A DNA stretch of 64,000 nucleotides from JBARKJ01 sp963698885 (GTDB lineage Bacteria > Nitrospirota > JACRHJ01), in assembly GCA_963698885.1 (NCBI GenBank), contig CAVOSJ010000002.1, positions 62,001 to 126,000 on the forward strand, written 5' to 3'. Shown here piece after piece: positions 54,905 to 63,476 of the stretch; the first letter of the stretch is position 1, and each line of letters opens with the position of its first letter. A program made the position numbers and the translations under genes. The notes under the pieces are model-generated. The model was not told the origin of the DNA. It made no database searches and saw only the letters and a list, made by a program, of their open reading frames with translations.

Positions 54905-54989
54905 CGCTCCGCTTACCTGAGTGTTACCCTTGTTATTAATAGAAAAAGAAAATTCGAATATTTTTAAATGAAACACGGGAGGTAACGCC

Positions 54990-55532
54990 ATGACGGAAAG
55001 AAAAGGCGCCGCCACGATGAAGGGGCAGCCCGTTACTGTGCTCGGCTCGGAGCTGAAGAAGGGCGACAAGGCGCCGCAGTTCAAGTGTGTCGACATAAAA
55101 CTTAACGATTATACCCTCGATAGCGCAAGGGGCAAGGTCAGGCTGATTGCTTCCGTACCGTCGCTCGACACGTCGGTCTGCAACAAGGAAGCCTTACGTT
55201 TCAACGACGAAGCGGAGAAGATGGACAACCCCGACGTTGCCTGGCTGGTGGTCAGCATGGACCTTCCTTTCGCCCAGAGGCGGTTCATGGAGGACGAGGA
55301 CGTCCGGGGGCTTACGATAATCTCCGACTACAGGGACGCCTCGTTCGGAGCGAACTGGGGTGCGCTCATAAAGGACTTAAGGCTCCTTCAGCGGGCGGTT
55401 TTCGTGGTGGACAAGGATAACGTGATAAGGCATGTCGAATACGTAAAGGAGACGGGCGAATTCCCCAATTTCGAGGCCGCACTGAAGGTGGTCAGGGAAC
55501 TGACCGGACAGGATAGAAGGGCCGCGGCCTGA
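54990..55532 (+). CDS. tpx: Thiol peroxidase (Tpx-type peroxiredoxin) lacking the usual resolving cysteine
   Basis: 180 residues, atypical 2-Cys peroxiredoxin family, reducing hydroperoxides. The peroxidatic cysteine is in SLDTSVCNKEALRF. SMDLPFAQRRF is the next family motif, after which E. coli Tpx has the resolving cysteine (RFC); here it is RFM. One other cysteine remains near the N-terminus (QFKCVD). The enzyme may therefore act as a 1-Cys type or resolve with another thiol. GGAGG lies 8 nt before ATG 54990. A terminator follows at 55609. Confidence 0.9.
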   Translation: MTERKGAATMKGQPVTVLGSELKKGDKAPQFKCVDIKLNDYTLDSARGKVRLIASVPSLDTSVCNKEALRFNDEAEKMDNPDVAWLVVSMDLPFAQRRFMEDEDVRGLTIISDYRDASFGANWGALIKDLRLLQRAVFVVDKDNVIRHVEYVKETGEFPNFEAALKVVRELTGQDRRAAA

Positions 55533-55608
55533 GTAACTTAGCCGGTCTGCTCGCAGCCGGCCCCCGCAGCCGGTCGTACCGGCCCGGCCAAAACGCTATT
55601 GCCATTTA

Positions 55609-55647
55609 AGATGAGGGTATGATAATATCTACCCTCATCTTTTTTTG
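55609..55647 (+). terminator. Intrinsic terminator after tpx
   Basis: AGATGAGGGTA and TACCCTCATCT form an 11-bp perfect stem with a 10-nt loop and a T-run. Confidence 0.9.
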
Positions 55648-55663
55648 TCCGCAAGCTGAAGGG

Positions 55664-56887
55664 GTGGAACTGAGGTTGAAGGGGGCGCTTCCTTATTCTA
55701 AGGCCACGGCATGCGCTTTTGCCGCGGCTTTATTGTTATCTATTGGTTACTTCCCGGCTGTTGCGGGGGCGGATACCTCTATAATACCGTTGCCGGTATA
55801 CGATACTTCCCGAAACGGCGGAGACGAATATGGGGTTATGCCCGTCTTCCTGCTAAAGGAGAAGAGCGAGTATATTTACGGTATCATAGCGCCGTCGGTA
55901 ATATATAACGCGAATACGGGCGTGAACATCACGTTCCGCTACCTGGGTTATCCGACGATAGATGAAAACTACAGGATATTCATAAACCGCTCCACAAAGG
56001 TGGACCAGGAGTATACCGGAGAGTACTGGAACAATAAAATACTGGACGACAAGTTCAAAATATACGCCAGGATGACTTACTTCCGCGACTCCACGTACCG
56101 TTTCTTCGGTTTGACCGAAGGAAGCCCGGAAGATGACGAGACGGACTATTCGAATATTGAACTAACGCCGGAGTTCGTGCTTGGATACTACCTCCCGCAC
56201 AACTTTTTGATCTCATACGGGGAGAGGCTCCGCTGGCTGACCATCCGCAAAGGAACGGCCAAGAGCCTTCCGTACATTAAGGATGAATTCCCGACCCTGC
56301 AGGGGATTAACGGCGGCGCGGCGATAGAGCGGCAGGCGACGCTCTCGTACGACACCAGAGACGAAACGCTTTTCCCGACTAAAGGCTGGTACTCAAACCT
56401 CTACGGGATGCTTGGCCAGAGCTTCAGCCACGACAGGATTTTTTCCAGGATAGGGATAGACGGCAGGACGTTCATCGCGTTGGACGAGAACAAGGGGTTC
56501 GTGACGGTATTGAAGGCGGCTTTTCAGATGACCGGCGGGCACGACATACCCTTTTTCGAGCTGAGTACCATCGGGGGGGAGAATACGCTCCGGGGCTTCG
56601 GAGACTTCCGCTTCCGTGACAAGGGATATGTACTCTTTAACGTCGAAGAGAGGATAAGGCTCTTCAAGCTCCGTCTCTTCGATGTCTGGAGCGAGTGGGA
56701 GATGGCGCCTTTCATCGACATGGGCCGCGTCTATAGCTCGCTCAGGAAGGAGCCGCTGGAGGACTACCAGGTCAATCCAGGCGTCGGCTTCCGGGCCATC
56801 GTCCAGCCGAATGTCGTCGGACGGGTGGATATCGGTTACGGCAAGGAAGGGATAAACGCTTTCGTGGGGCTGGATTTTCCATTTTAG
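55664..56887 (+). CDS. Omp85/BamA-like outer-membrane beta-barrel (surface antigen D15 type)
   Basis: About 407 residues. A signal peptide ending AVAGA precedes a 16-strand-type barrel without obvious POTRA repeats. The barrel motifs are YDTRDETLFPTKGWYSNLYG and GGENTLRGFGDFRFRDKGYV, which contains the RGF sequence of the inward-folding loop L6. The last residues LDFPF end in Phe. GTG 55664 is chosen because any earlier start would lie in the tpx terminator; a TTG at 55676 is the alternative. It is first in the ispH-hopanoid gene block and may move lipid or protein to the surface. Confidence 0.8.
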   Translation: MELRLKGALPYSKATACAFAAALLLSIGYFPAVAGADTSIIPLPVYDTSRNGGDEYGVMPVFLLKEKSEYIYGIIAPSVIYNANTGVNITFRYLGYPTIDENYRIFINRSTKVDQEYTGEYWNNKILDDKFKIYARMTYFRDSTYRFFGLTEGSPEDDETDYSNIELTPEFVLGYYLPHNFLISYGERLRWLTIRKGTAKSLPYIKDEFPTLQGINGGAAIERQATLSYDTRDETLFPTKGWYSNLYGMLGQSFSHDRIFSRIGIDGRTFIALDENKGFVTVLKAAFQMTGGHDIPFFELSTIGGENTLRGFGDFRFRDKGYVLFNVEERIRLFKLRLFDVWSEWEMAPFIDMGRVYSSLRKEPLEDYQVNPGVGFRAIVQPNVVGRVDIGYGKEGINAFVGLDFPF

Positions 56888-56896
56888 AGGGGTCTA

Positions 56897-57748
56897 ATGA
56901 AAGTTTATTTAGCCGAATACGCGGGCTTCTGCATGGGCGTTCAGAGGGCGATCGACCTCGCGCACAAGACTGCGTCCGAGGAGGCGGTCCCCGTATTCGT
57001 CCTGCATGAGATAGTGCACAATAAAAGCGTCGTCAAGGACCTCGAGGCGCGGGGGGTGAAGTCGGTTGACCACGTGGACGAGGTGGACGAGGGCACGCTG
57101 ATAATAAGCGCGCACGGGGCGGCGCCGGAGGTCATAGAGACGGCGGAGGCGAAGGGCCTCAAGGTCGTGGACACCACATGTCCGCTGGTCAGCAAGATAG
57201 ACCGTATTATCACCAGGCTGACAAATTCCGGCTATACGATATTCCTCCTGGGGGACAAGGACCACGCGGAAGTCAAGGGCCTCAAGGCGGTCGCGCCGGA
57301 GAATACCCATGTATTCCGCTTCATGGAAGAGATAGATGAACTGCCGATGGTGGACGGGCCGATCGCGCTGGTGTCCCAGACTACCCAGAACATAAAGTTC
57401 TTTGAAGAGGTGGCGCACAAGATAAAGGAGCGCTACCCGCAGTCGGAGATATACAACACCATCTGCGACGCAACCGAGAAAAGGCAGACGGCGGCTATGG
57501 ACCTGGGCAAGCAGGTGGAGATAATGATCACCGTCGGCTCCCGGAACAGCGCGAATTCCAAAAGGCTGCAAGAGGTGGCGGAAACCGTGGCCCCGAAATC
57601 ATATTTAGTGGACAACGCCCAGGAACTGGACCCTGAGTGGTTCAAGGGCGTGGAGAAAGTCGGAGTGACGGCCGGGGCCTCCACTCCCGATATCCTGATT
57701 GAGGGAGTCATCGAGCGAATAAAGCAATTCGGAGAGGACAGAAAATGA
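56897..57748 (+). CDS. ispH: 4-hydroxy-3-methylbut-2-enyl diphosphate reductase
   Basis: 283 residues. Last step of the MEP pathway, making IPP and DMAPP on a [4Fe-4S] cluster. The three cysteine ligands are in GFCMGVQRAI, VDTTCPLVSK and NTICDATEKRQ. The substrate His/Glu/Ser-Asn residues (EIVHN, GDKDHAEVKG, GSRNSANSKRL) are present. It overlaps hpnJ by 4 nt (ATGA), directly linking isoprenoid supply to hopanoid modification. Confidence 0.96.
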   Translation: MKVYLAEYAGFCMGVQRAIDLAHKTASEEAVPVFVLHEIVHNKSVVKDLEARGVKSVDHVDEVDEGTLIISAHGAAPEVIETAEAKGLKVVDTTCPLVSKIDRIITRLTNSGYTIFLLGDKDHAEVKGLKAVAPENTHVFRFMEEIDELPMVDGPIALVSQTTQNIKFFEEVAHKIKERYPQSEIYNTICDATEKRQTAAMDLGKQVEIMITVGSRNSANSKRLQEVAETVAPKSYLVDNAQELDPEWFKGVEKVGVTAGASTPDILIEGVIERIKQFGEDRK

Positions 57749-59175
57749 AGACGCTTTTTTTAAACCCGCCATCTTTCGAGGATTTCGACGGCGGCGCGGG
57801 TTCCCGTTACCAGGCGACGCGCGAGGTGCGCTCTTTCTGGTATCCCACCTGGCTTGCGTACCCGGCGGGTATGCTGCCCGGCTCCCGCATCCTGGACGCA
57901 CCGGCCTCCGGGCTGGGAGTGCCGGAGAGCCTCGAAATTGCGAAAGATTATAACCTGTTCGTGCTCTATACCAGCACGCCCTCCCTTGGCAACGACTCCG
58001 CTTTCGCGGCAAAGATAAAAGAACGGGACAAAAGCGCCCTGGTATGCTTCGTCGGCCCGCACCCGAGCGTACTCCCGGAAGAGACTCTTAAAGCCGCCCC
58101 GGCGGTTGACTTCGTGGTGCGCGGCGAGTTCGATTACGCCATCCCGGAGATAGCCGGAGGGGCCAGCCTGTCAGACGTTAAAGGGATAAGCTACCGGGAC
58201 CGGGACAATAACATCGTCCATAACCCGGACAGGGAACTGATACATGACCTGGACTCTCTTCCCTTCGCGACGGAAATCTATAAGCGCGACCTGGACTACA
58301 GGGAATACGAGATACCCTGGATACAGTACCCGTACCTGTCTTTTTATACCGGGCGCGGCTGCTCGTCCAAGTGCATCTACTGTCTGTGGCCCCAGACCTA
58401 CTCGGGGAACTCCTACAGGACAAGAAGCGCGGGAAACGTGATCGAAGAAGTGAAATACGCGCTGAAGGCCTACCCGGACGTGAAGGAGATATTCTTCGAC
58501 GACGACAACTTCTGCGAAGACCAGCCCAGGGCGATAGAGATAGCAAAGCTTCTAAAGCCGCTCGGAATAAGCTGGGGCTGCAACTCCAAGGTAAGCGCGA
58601 AGTACGAGACGTTAAAGGCTATGAAAGACGGGGGCATGCGCGTTATAATGGTAGGGTACGAGACGGGCGACCAGAATATCCTGAATAACGTCAGGAAGGG
58701 CACCACCATAGAGCAGGCGAAGACGTTTACGAAGAACTGCAGGGACTTAGGTATTATCGTGCACGGGGCGTTTGTCCTGGGGCTGCCGGGCGAGACGAGA
58801 GAGACCGTGGAAAATACGATAAAATTTGCCTGCGAGATGGACCCGGAGACGATACAGGTCTCGCTCGCCTCGCCTTATCCGGGGACGAAGTTCTTTGACA
58901 TGTGCGTGAAAGAGGGTTATATAAACCTCGAAAGCCTGGTCTCGGAGAAAGGCTACCAGAGCTGCGTCATTAACTACCCGTCCATTTCGAGCGAAGAGAT
59001 ATTCATGGCGGTGGAGAAGTTCTACAAGAAGTTCTACTACCGCCCGAAGTATGTGATAAAGGTGCTGAGAAAGGCATTCGGCAATAAGGACGAGATGAAG
59101 AGGATATACCGGGAGGCCAAGGAGTTCTACGGCTTCCTCGCCAAAAGGCGCGAGGCGTTAAAGGCAGGTGAATAA
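57745..59175 (+). CDS. hpnJ: Hopanoid-associated radical SAM protein HpnJ
   Basis: 476 residues. An N-terminal B12-binding-like domain (start MKTLFLNPPSFEDFDGGAGS, nearly identical to the HpnJ family start) is followed by a radical SAM domain with CSSKCIYCLWP. In Burkholderia, HpnJ is needed to turn the bacteriohopanetetrol amino-sugar into the cyclitol ether. DDDNFCEDQPRAIEIA and GLPGETRETVENTI are family segments. It forms an operon with ispH upstream and, two genes on, hpnI. The deacetylase gene hpnK, which usually completes the trio, is not in the window. Confidence 0.9.
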   Translation: MKTLFLNPPSFEDFDGGAGSRYQATREVRSFWYPTWLAYPAGMLPGSRILDAPASGLGVPESLEIAKDYNLFVLYTSTPSLGNDSAFAAKIKERDKSALVCFVGPHPSVLPEETLKAAPAVDFVVRGEFDYAIPEIAGGASLSDVKGISYRDRDNNIVHNPDRELIHDLDSLPFATEIYKRDLDYREYEIPWIQYPYLSFYTGRGCSSKCIYCLWPQTYSGNSYRTRSAGNVIEEVKYALKAYPDVKEIFFDDDNFCEDQPRAIEIAKLLKPLGISWGCNSKVSAKYETLKAMKDGGMRVIMVGYETGDQNILNNVRKGTTIEQAKTFTKNCRDLGIIVHGAFVLGLPGETRETVENTIKFACEMDPETIQVSLASPYPGTKFFDMCVKEGYINLESLVSEKGYQSCVINYPSISSEEIFMAVEKFYKKFYYRPKYVIKVLRKAFGNKDEMKRIYREAKEFYGFLAKRREALKAGE

Positions 59176-59177
59176 CC

Positions 59178-59417
59178 ATGTATATGTTGAATACGGACAA
59201 ATGGTACCTTGAGAGAATAACCCTTCTCATTGGCGGAAGCATCACACTTATATCGGCGCTTCTGGGCGCGTTCGTTAGCCCGTACTGGCTGATACTGACG
59301 TGCCTGGCAGGCGTTAACCTGATAGTATTCGCCGTGACCGGGTTCTGCGCGATGTCGATTTTACTGAACAAACTGGGCGCGAAACCGAGGCTTTCAAAGG
59401 ATAAATGCGCTGGCTGA
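59178..59417 (+). CDS. DUF2892-family small membrane protein
   Basis: 79 residues with two hydrophobic helices (about 14-34 and 36-62) and the family's LAGVNLIVFAVTGFCAMSILLNKLG ending with TGFC. Members are often found in envelope or sulfur-related operons; no activity is known. It lies between hpnJ and a TPR gene, overlapping the latter's start by 13 nt. Confidence 0.65.
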   Translation: MYMLNTDKWYLERITLLIGGSITLISALLGAFVSPYWLILTCLAGVNLIVFAVTGFCAMSILLNKLGAKPRLSKDKCAG

Positions 59418-60134
59418 TTTTACTATTACTGGCGCTCTGCGATTTTTTGCTTGTCCGGCGTCTCATTCGCCGCGCAGACAGGCGACATCGCCGCGGCGCT
59501 TGACAAGGCCTCTTCAAAGGACGATATAATCAGGCAGGCCGCCCAGCTTGAGTCGCTGATTAAGACATCGCCCTCTCAAAAAGTTTACCAGCAGCTTGGA
59601 CGCGCGCTCTACCTGCTGGGGGAAGGCGAAGGAGATAAAAACCGGAAGCTGGACTACCTGAAGAAGTCGCTTGACGCTTCCGAAAAAGCTCTCAAGGAAA
59701 ACCCAGGCGACGCCGTCTCTCTTTACTGGAAGGCGATGGCGCTCCTGCAGGAGGCCGATGTGGTCGGGGGCTTGAAGGCGCTCTCGGACGTGAAGGAGGC
59801 CTTAAGGGACCTGGAGACGGTCTCGGCCAGGGAGCCGGATTACGATTACGCCGGCGCATACAGGAGCAGGGGAAAGGTCTTGATAGACGCCCCCGGCTGG
59901 TCGTTCATAGGGGATAAGAAAAAAGGTCTTGAACTGCTTCTCAAGGCTAAAGAGATAGCCCCGGAGAATCTGGTGAACCGCCTCTACCTGGCCCAGGCAT
60001 ACCTGAAGAACGGGATGAAGGACAAAGCTCAGGCGGAGCTTGGATTTATAGTTGCGGCACCGGCCAGAAAAGGCGACAAGGACGCCGCCGACACGAAAGC
60101 AAAGGCCGCGAAACTTCTGAAGGAGGCAAGGTAA
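59405..60134 (+). CDS. Secreted TPR-type protein (TatT-like), frameshift in the signal peptide
   Basis: About 242 residues. ATG 59405 gives MRWLILLLLALC; a one-base correction near 59441 joins it to AIFCLSGVSFAAQTGD, completing a signal peptide. The mature part is helical repeats (DYLKKSLDASEKALKENPGD, NRLYLAQAYLKNGMKDKAQ), resembling TatT-type periplasmic helical proteins of TRAP systems. No TRAP permease genes are present. Located between hpnJ and hpnI, it may assist lipid handling; that is only inference. Confidence 0.65.
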
Positions 60135-60137
60135 AGG

Positions 60138-61295
60138 TTGCATGTCATCCTTGCCATCCTGCTGCTCTTGTGGTTGTCCGCCGCCTCCTATTACATAATC
60201 TCCGCATATTGCCTCGCCTCTTTTTATAAAAACAAAAGCCCTGGCCTTCCCGCGGCGCCTGATAAAAAATATTCTCCACCCATCAGCGTCCTGAAGCCCT
60301 TAAAAGGCGCTGACCCAAGCCTTTACGAGAACTTGAAGAGCTTCGTGGAGCAGGATTACCCCTGTTTTCAGGTCATCTTCGGCGTCTCGGACCGCTCCGA
60401 CCCCGCATACTCCGTAGCCGGGAGGCTCGTCTCGGAATACCCGGGAAAAGAGATCCTGTTGGTGGAAACCGGCCCGCCCCGCTCGCCGAACAGGAAAGTC
60501 TCGAACCTCACCTCCATGTATGCTCTCGCAAAGTATGATATAATTTTGGTTGCCGACGCGGACATGCTGGTGGGAAGGCAATATCTTTCCCAGGTTTCAG
60601 AAGGGTTTAACGACCCGGCGGTAGGGCTTGTGACCTGTCCGTACAGGGGTTGTAACCCCAAAAGCGTTGGCGCGGCCTTCGAGGCCCTGACCATAAACGC
60701 CGATTTTTTCCCGTCGGTAACCGTAGCCGAAAGACTGGAGGGGGTAAGCTTCGCCCTTGGCGCGACGATGGCGGCCCGCAGGGAGGCGCTGGAGAAGATA
60801 GGCGGGTTCGACGCGCTGAAGGACTACTTAGCTGACGACTACCAGTTCGGCAACAAGATATATAAATCAGGCTACAAGCTGAAGCTTTCGCGTTTCGTAG
60901 TGGACAGTATCCTGGGCAGCGAGAGTCTCAGAGAGTATTTTATACATCAACTGAGATGGGGCAGGACGTACCGGGCTTGCAGACCTGTAAGCTATTTCTT
61001 TGCCGGACTGACAAAAGGGACTGCCTTCGCGGCGCTTTTTTTAATGGCGTCCGGCTTTGCCCCGGCCGGATGGGCCCTTCTATTAGCGGACCTGACGCTT
61101 AGAATTTCTCTGGCCGTCTGGTTGGAGATGAAATATATAAAGGCCCCGGGCACGCTTAAATATTACTGGCTCCTCCCGGCCAGGGACCTTGCAAGCGCGC
61201 TGATATGGTTCTTTAGTTTCACCGGCAGCACCATCAGCTGGAAGGGCGAGAGTTTTAAGATCGACCGGGAAGGAAGGATGATAAAAAGGGCCTGA
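60138..61295 (+). CDS. hpnI: Hopanoid-associated glycosyltransferase HpnI
   Basis: 385 residues, GT2/GT21-like membrane glycosyltransferase. One N-terminal helix is followed by a cytoplasmic catalytic domain with VADADML (DxD metal site), YLADDYQFGNKIY and the QLRWGRTYR motif ((Q/R)xxRW), then three C-terminal helices. HpnI adds N-acetylglucosamine to bacteriohopanetetrol in the pathway completed by HpnK and HpnJ. It uses a TTG start 3 nt after the TPR stop; an ATG is not available at a suitable place. Confidence 0.88.
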   Translation: MHVILAILLLLWLSAASYYIISAYCLASFYKNKSPGLPAAPDKKYSPPISVLKPLKGADPSLYENLKSFVEQDYPCFQVIFGVSDRSDPAYSVAGRLVSEYPGKEILLVETGPPRSPNRKVSNLTSMYALAKYDIILVADADMLVGRQYLSQVSEGFNDPAVGLVTCPYRGCNPKSVGAAFEALTINADFFPSVTVAERLEGVSFALGATMAARREALEKIGGFDALKDYLADDYQFGNKIYKSGYKLKLSRFVVDSILGSESLREYFIHQLRWGRTYRACRPVSYFFAGLTKGTAFAALFLMASGFAPAGWALLLADLTLRISLAVWLEMKYIKAPGTLKYYWLLPARDLASALIWFFSFTGSTISWKGESFKIDREGRMIKRA

Positions 61296-61338
61296 AAGAA
61301 GTCATAAATAAACCCACATTAAAAGGTATCCCCTCAAG

Positions 61339-61987
61339 ATGAAGAGAATACTCCTGCCGCTCGCCGCGATATTCATATTCTTTTCTTTTACGTTGTCCGC
61401 GGCCGGGGTCCATGCGCAGGAGACAGCTCCTCAGGACAAAGCCCAGCCCTTCCCAATAACAAAATACGAAGATGCCATGAGCAACAGCATGTCCATCGGC
61501 ATCCAGGGCGGCTACGGCGACAAGGCCTGGGACAACGATCATTTCCGCCTGGACACCGCGCTCCTCCTGCCAAATTTGACGCTCCCGGTTACGGACGTCA
61601 TATTGGAAAATTCTTTTCTGCGGGGCGTCCTGGAATATAAGCTGGAGGTCCCGTTGGGGTTGATTGCAACATTAAATAACAGGGGTCTTGCGGGGCTTAA
61701 TCCCTTGGGCTTCAGGTACGACTTCACCGGGTTTAAAGGCAGGTTCGTCCCCTATGCGGCGGCCTCGCTGGGGATAGTTTACTTAAACGTCCCGCGCGAG
61801 GTGCAGGGTACGAAATACAATTTTATTACAAACTCCGAACTGGGCGCGCAATATTTCATCACGGACAAGTGGACGATAAACGCGGAGTGCAGGTACCTGC
61901 ACCTCTCGAATGCCGGCATCAAGGAGCCGAACAGGGGCCAGAACTACGTATTCGGGATGGTCGGAGATAAGCAGGTATTTCAGGTAA
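61339..61987 (+). CDS. pagL: PagL-like lipid A 3-O-deacylase, frameshift near the end
   Basis: About 216 residues. It has a signal peptide (cleavage after AAGVHA), then an eight-strand outer-membrane barrel. The acyl-hydrolase motif is YLHLSNAGIKEPNRGQN, giving the His-Ser pair of PagL. The natural end is unclear. The present frame runs 107 nt into the convergent transporter gene. A shift near 61965 would give a short aromatic ending (RYFR) and a stop at 61985-61987, touching but not overlapping the transporter. PagL removes a 3-linked acyl chain from lipid A, changing membrane packing beside the hopanoid genes. Confidence 0.7.
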
Positions 61988-62368
61988 TCAGTGGGCCCCG
62001 CTCTTGCCGACCAGCATGCAGCCGACAACTATGGCGAGCGTCCCCGCCCATCTCAGGGATGAAATCTCTTCGTGCAGGATTATCTTTGCGGTAATGGTGG
62101 TGGTGACATAGCCTATGGCGGTTATGGGCATTACCACGCTGACCTCCGTCCAGGAAAGCGCTATAAGCAGGCATGCGAAAAATAGCGCGTCGAGCGCGAC
62201 GCCGGAAACGACCGTCAGGTTGGTTACGCCCCTGATGAAGATGTGAAACAGCGCGGGGATGGAAAAAGACTCAACCTCGCCCACCTGCAGCATACCTTTT
62301 CTGAGCAGGACGTTTCCCAACGACTCGAAACAAAGCCCGACAGCCAGTACTAAAATCGTCTTCAGCAA
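61988..62368 (-). CDS. EamA/DMT-superfamily small multidrug-type transporter
   Basis: 126 residues, four helices, half-size DMT protein that would dimerise. The last helices (GYVTTTITAKIILHEEISSLRW and AIVVGCMLVGKSG) carry the EamA/SMR signature. TTG start with GGAGGT 5 nt upstream. The substrate is unknown; relatives flip undecaprenyl-linked aminoarabinose (ArnE/F type) or export cations. Its own promoter faces that of hpnA. Confidence 0.7.
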   Translation of the reverse strand: MLKTILVLAVGLCFESLGNVLLRKGMLQVGEVESFSIPALFHIFIRGVTNLTVVSGVALDALFFACLLIALSWTEVSVVMPITAIGYVTTTITAKIILHEEISSLRWAGTLAIVVGCMLVGKSGAH

Positions 62369-62394
62369 TTAAGACCTCCTGAAATTAGAGTCGA

Positions 62395-62424
62395 ATAATA
62401 ATTCAATATCACAGCCCCTGTCAA
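62395..62424 (-). promoter_or_regulatory. Promoter of the DMT transporter gene
   Basis: On the minus strand TTGACA (62424-62419), 18 nt, TATTAT (62400-62395). Confidence 0.5.
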
Positions 62425-62453
62425 GAATATTGAGCCGTGCGGGCGCTTTATTG

Positions 62454-62480
62454 TTGACACTTAAGCCGCGTTTTTATAAC
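62454..62480 (+). promoter_or_regulatory. Promoter of hpnA giving a very short leader
   Basis: TTGACA at 62454-62459 is followed by a TATAAC/TTATAA-type -10 at about 62475-62480, spacer 15-16 nt. The hpnA ATG is only about 10 nt further and has no purine-rich ribosome site. Confidence 0.4.
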
Positions 62481-62489
62481 CTTTCCCTT

Positions 62490-63476
62490 ATGAAGAATTT
62501 CGTTACGGGCGGTACGGGTTTCCTTGGCGCGGCGCTGGTCAGAAAGCTTCTCGCGCGGGGCGAGGAGGTTGTCTGTTTAGCCCGGCGTGGATGCGACGGC
62601 AGAAATTTAGAGGGGCTTCCGGTGCGGGTAGCATACGGCGACCTGCTGGATGCGGACTCTCTTAGCCGGGGGATGAAAGGCTGCCGGAGGGTCTATCACG
62701 CCGCGGCGGAGTACAGCCTATGGGTCCCGGATTCAAGCAGGATATACGAGGTGAACGTACAGGGCACGAAGAACGTCCTTGACGCGGCGCAAAGAGCCGG
62801 GGTGGAGCGTGTCGTTTATACCAGCACGGTCGGCGCGCTTGGCAACCCGGGCGACGGCACTCCAGGCACGGAAGATACTCCCGTGACGCTGGCGGATATG
62901 GCGGGAGATTATAAGAGGTCGAAGTTTATGGCGGAGCGTCTTGCGGAAAAATACGGGGCCAATGGACTGCCGGTCGTGATAGTAAATCCCAGTACGCCGG
63001 TCGGCCCGCGGGACGTAAAGCCCACGCCTACCGGGAAGATGATACTGGACTTCCTGAAGGGCAAAATGTTCGCCTATGTGGACACCGGCCTTAACCTTAT
63101 CGACGTGGACGACGCGGCCCAAGGGCATATCCTCGCGATGGAGAAGGGGGTGCCGGGACAGAAATATATCCTGGGTAACAGGGACCTTCGGCTGGAAGAG
63201 ATATTTACTATCCTCTCCGGCATAACCGGTATTCCCGCGCCCAGGATAAAGCTCCCGTACTGGTCGGTGCTGCCCATCGCTTACGTCAGCACGAAGCTCG
63301 CCGACTACGTTACAAGGAAACCGCCCCTTGCGCCTCTGGACGCCGTAAAGATGGCAAAGAAGATGATGTTCTTCGACCCGTCCAAGGCAATCCGGGAACT
63401 GGGCCTGCCGCAAAGCCCGGTGGAGGGGGCGCTCCTCGCCGCTGTCGAATGGTTCCGCGAGAACGGGTACGCCTGA
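62490..63476 (+). CDS. hpnA: Hopanoid-associated sugar epimerase HpnA
   Basis: 328 residues, extended short-chain dehydrogenase. NAD-binding VTGGTGFLGAALVRKL and catalytic Tyr/Lys in GDYKRSKFMAE. HpnA-specific features include HAAAEYSLWVPD, VNPSTPVGPRDVKPTPTGK and AYVDTGLNLIDVDDAAQGH. It is needed to make the ribose-derived side chain of bacteriohopanetetrol in some species. ATG 62490 (MKNFVTGG) is the family start. Its stop overlaps the next gene (TGATG). Confidence 0.9.
   Translation: MKNFVTGGTGFLGAALVRKLLARGEEVVCLARRGCDGRNLEGLPVRVAYGDLLDADSLSRGMKGCRRVYHAAAEYSLWVPDSSRIYEVNVQGTKNVLDAAQRAGVERVVYTSTVGALGNPGDGTPGTEDTPVTLADMAGDYKRSKFMAERLAEKYGANGLPVVIVNPSTPVGPRDVKPTPTGKMILDFLKGKMFAYVDTGLNLIDVDDAAQGHILAMEKGVPGQKYILGNRDLRLEEIFTILSGITGIPAPRIKLPYWSVLPIAYVSTKLADYVTRKPPLAPLDAVKMAKKMMFFDPSKAIRELGLPQSPVEGALLAAVEWFRENGYA

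Noticed and set aside
53816..55096. Long open frame on the minus strand across priA, trmN6 and tpx
   Set aside because: It is the antisense of three well-supported genes and shows no family motif; long antisense frames are common in GC-rich codon usage.
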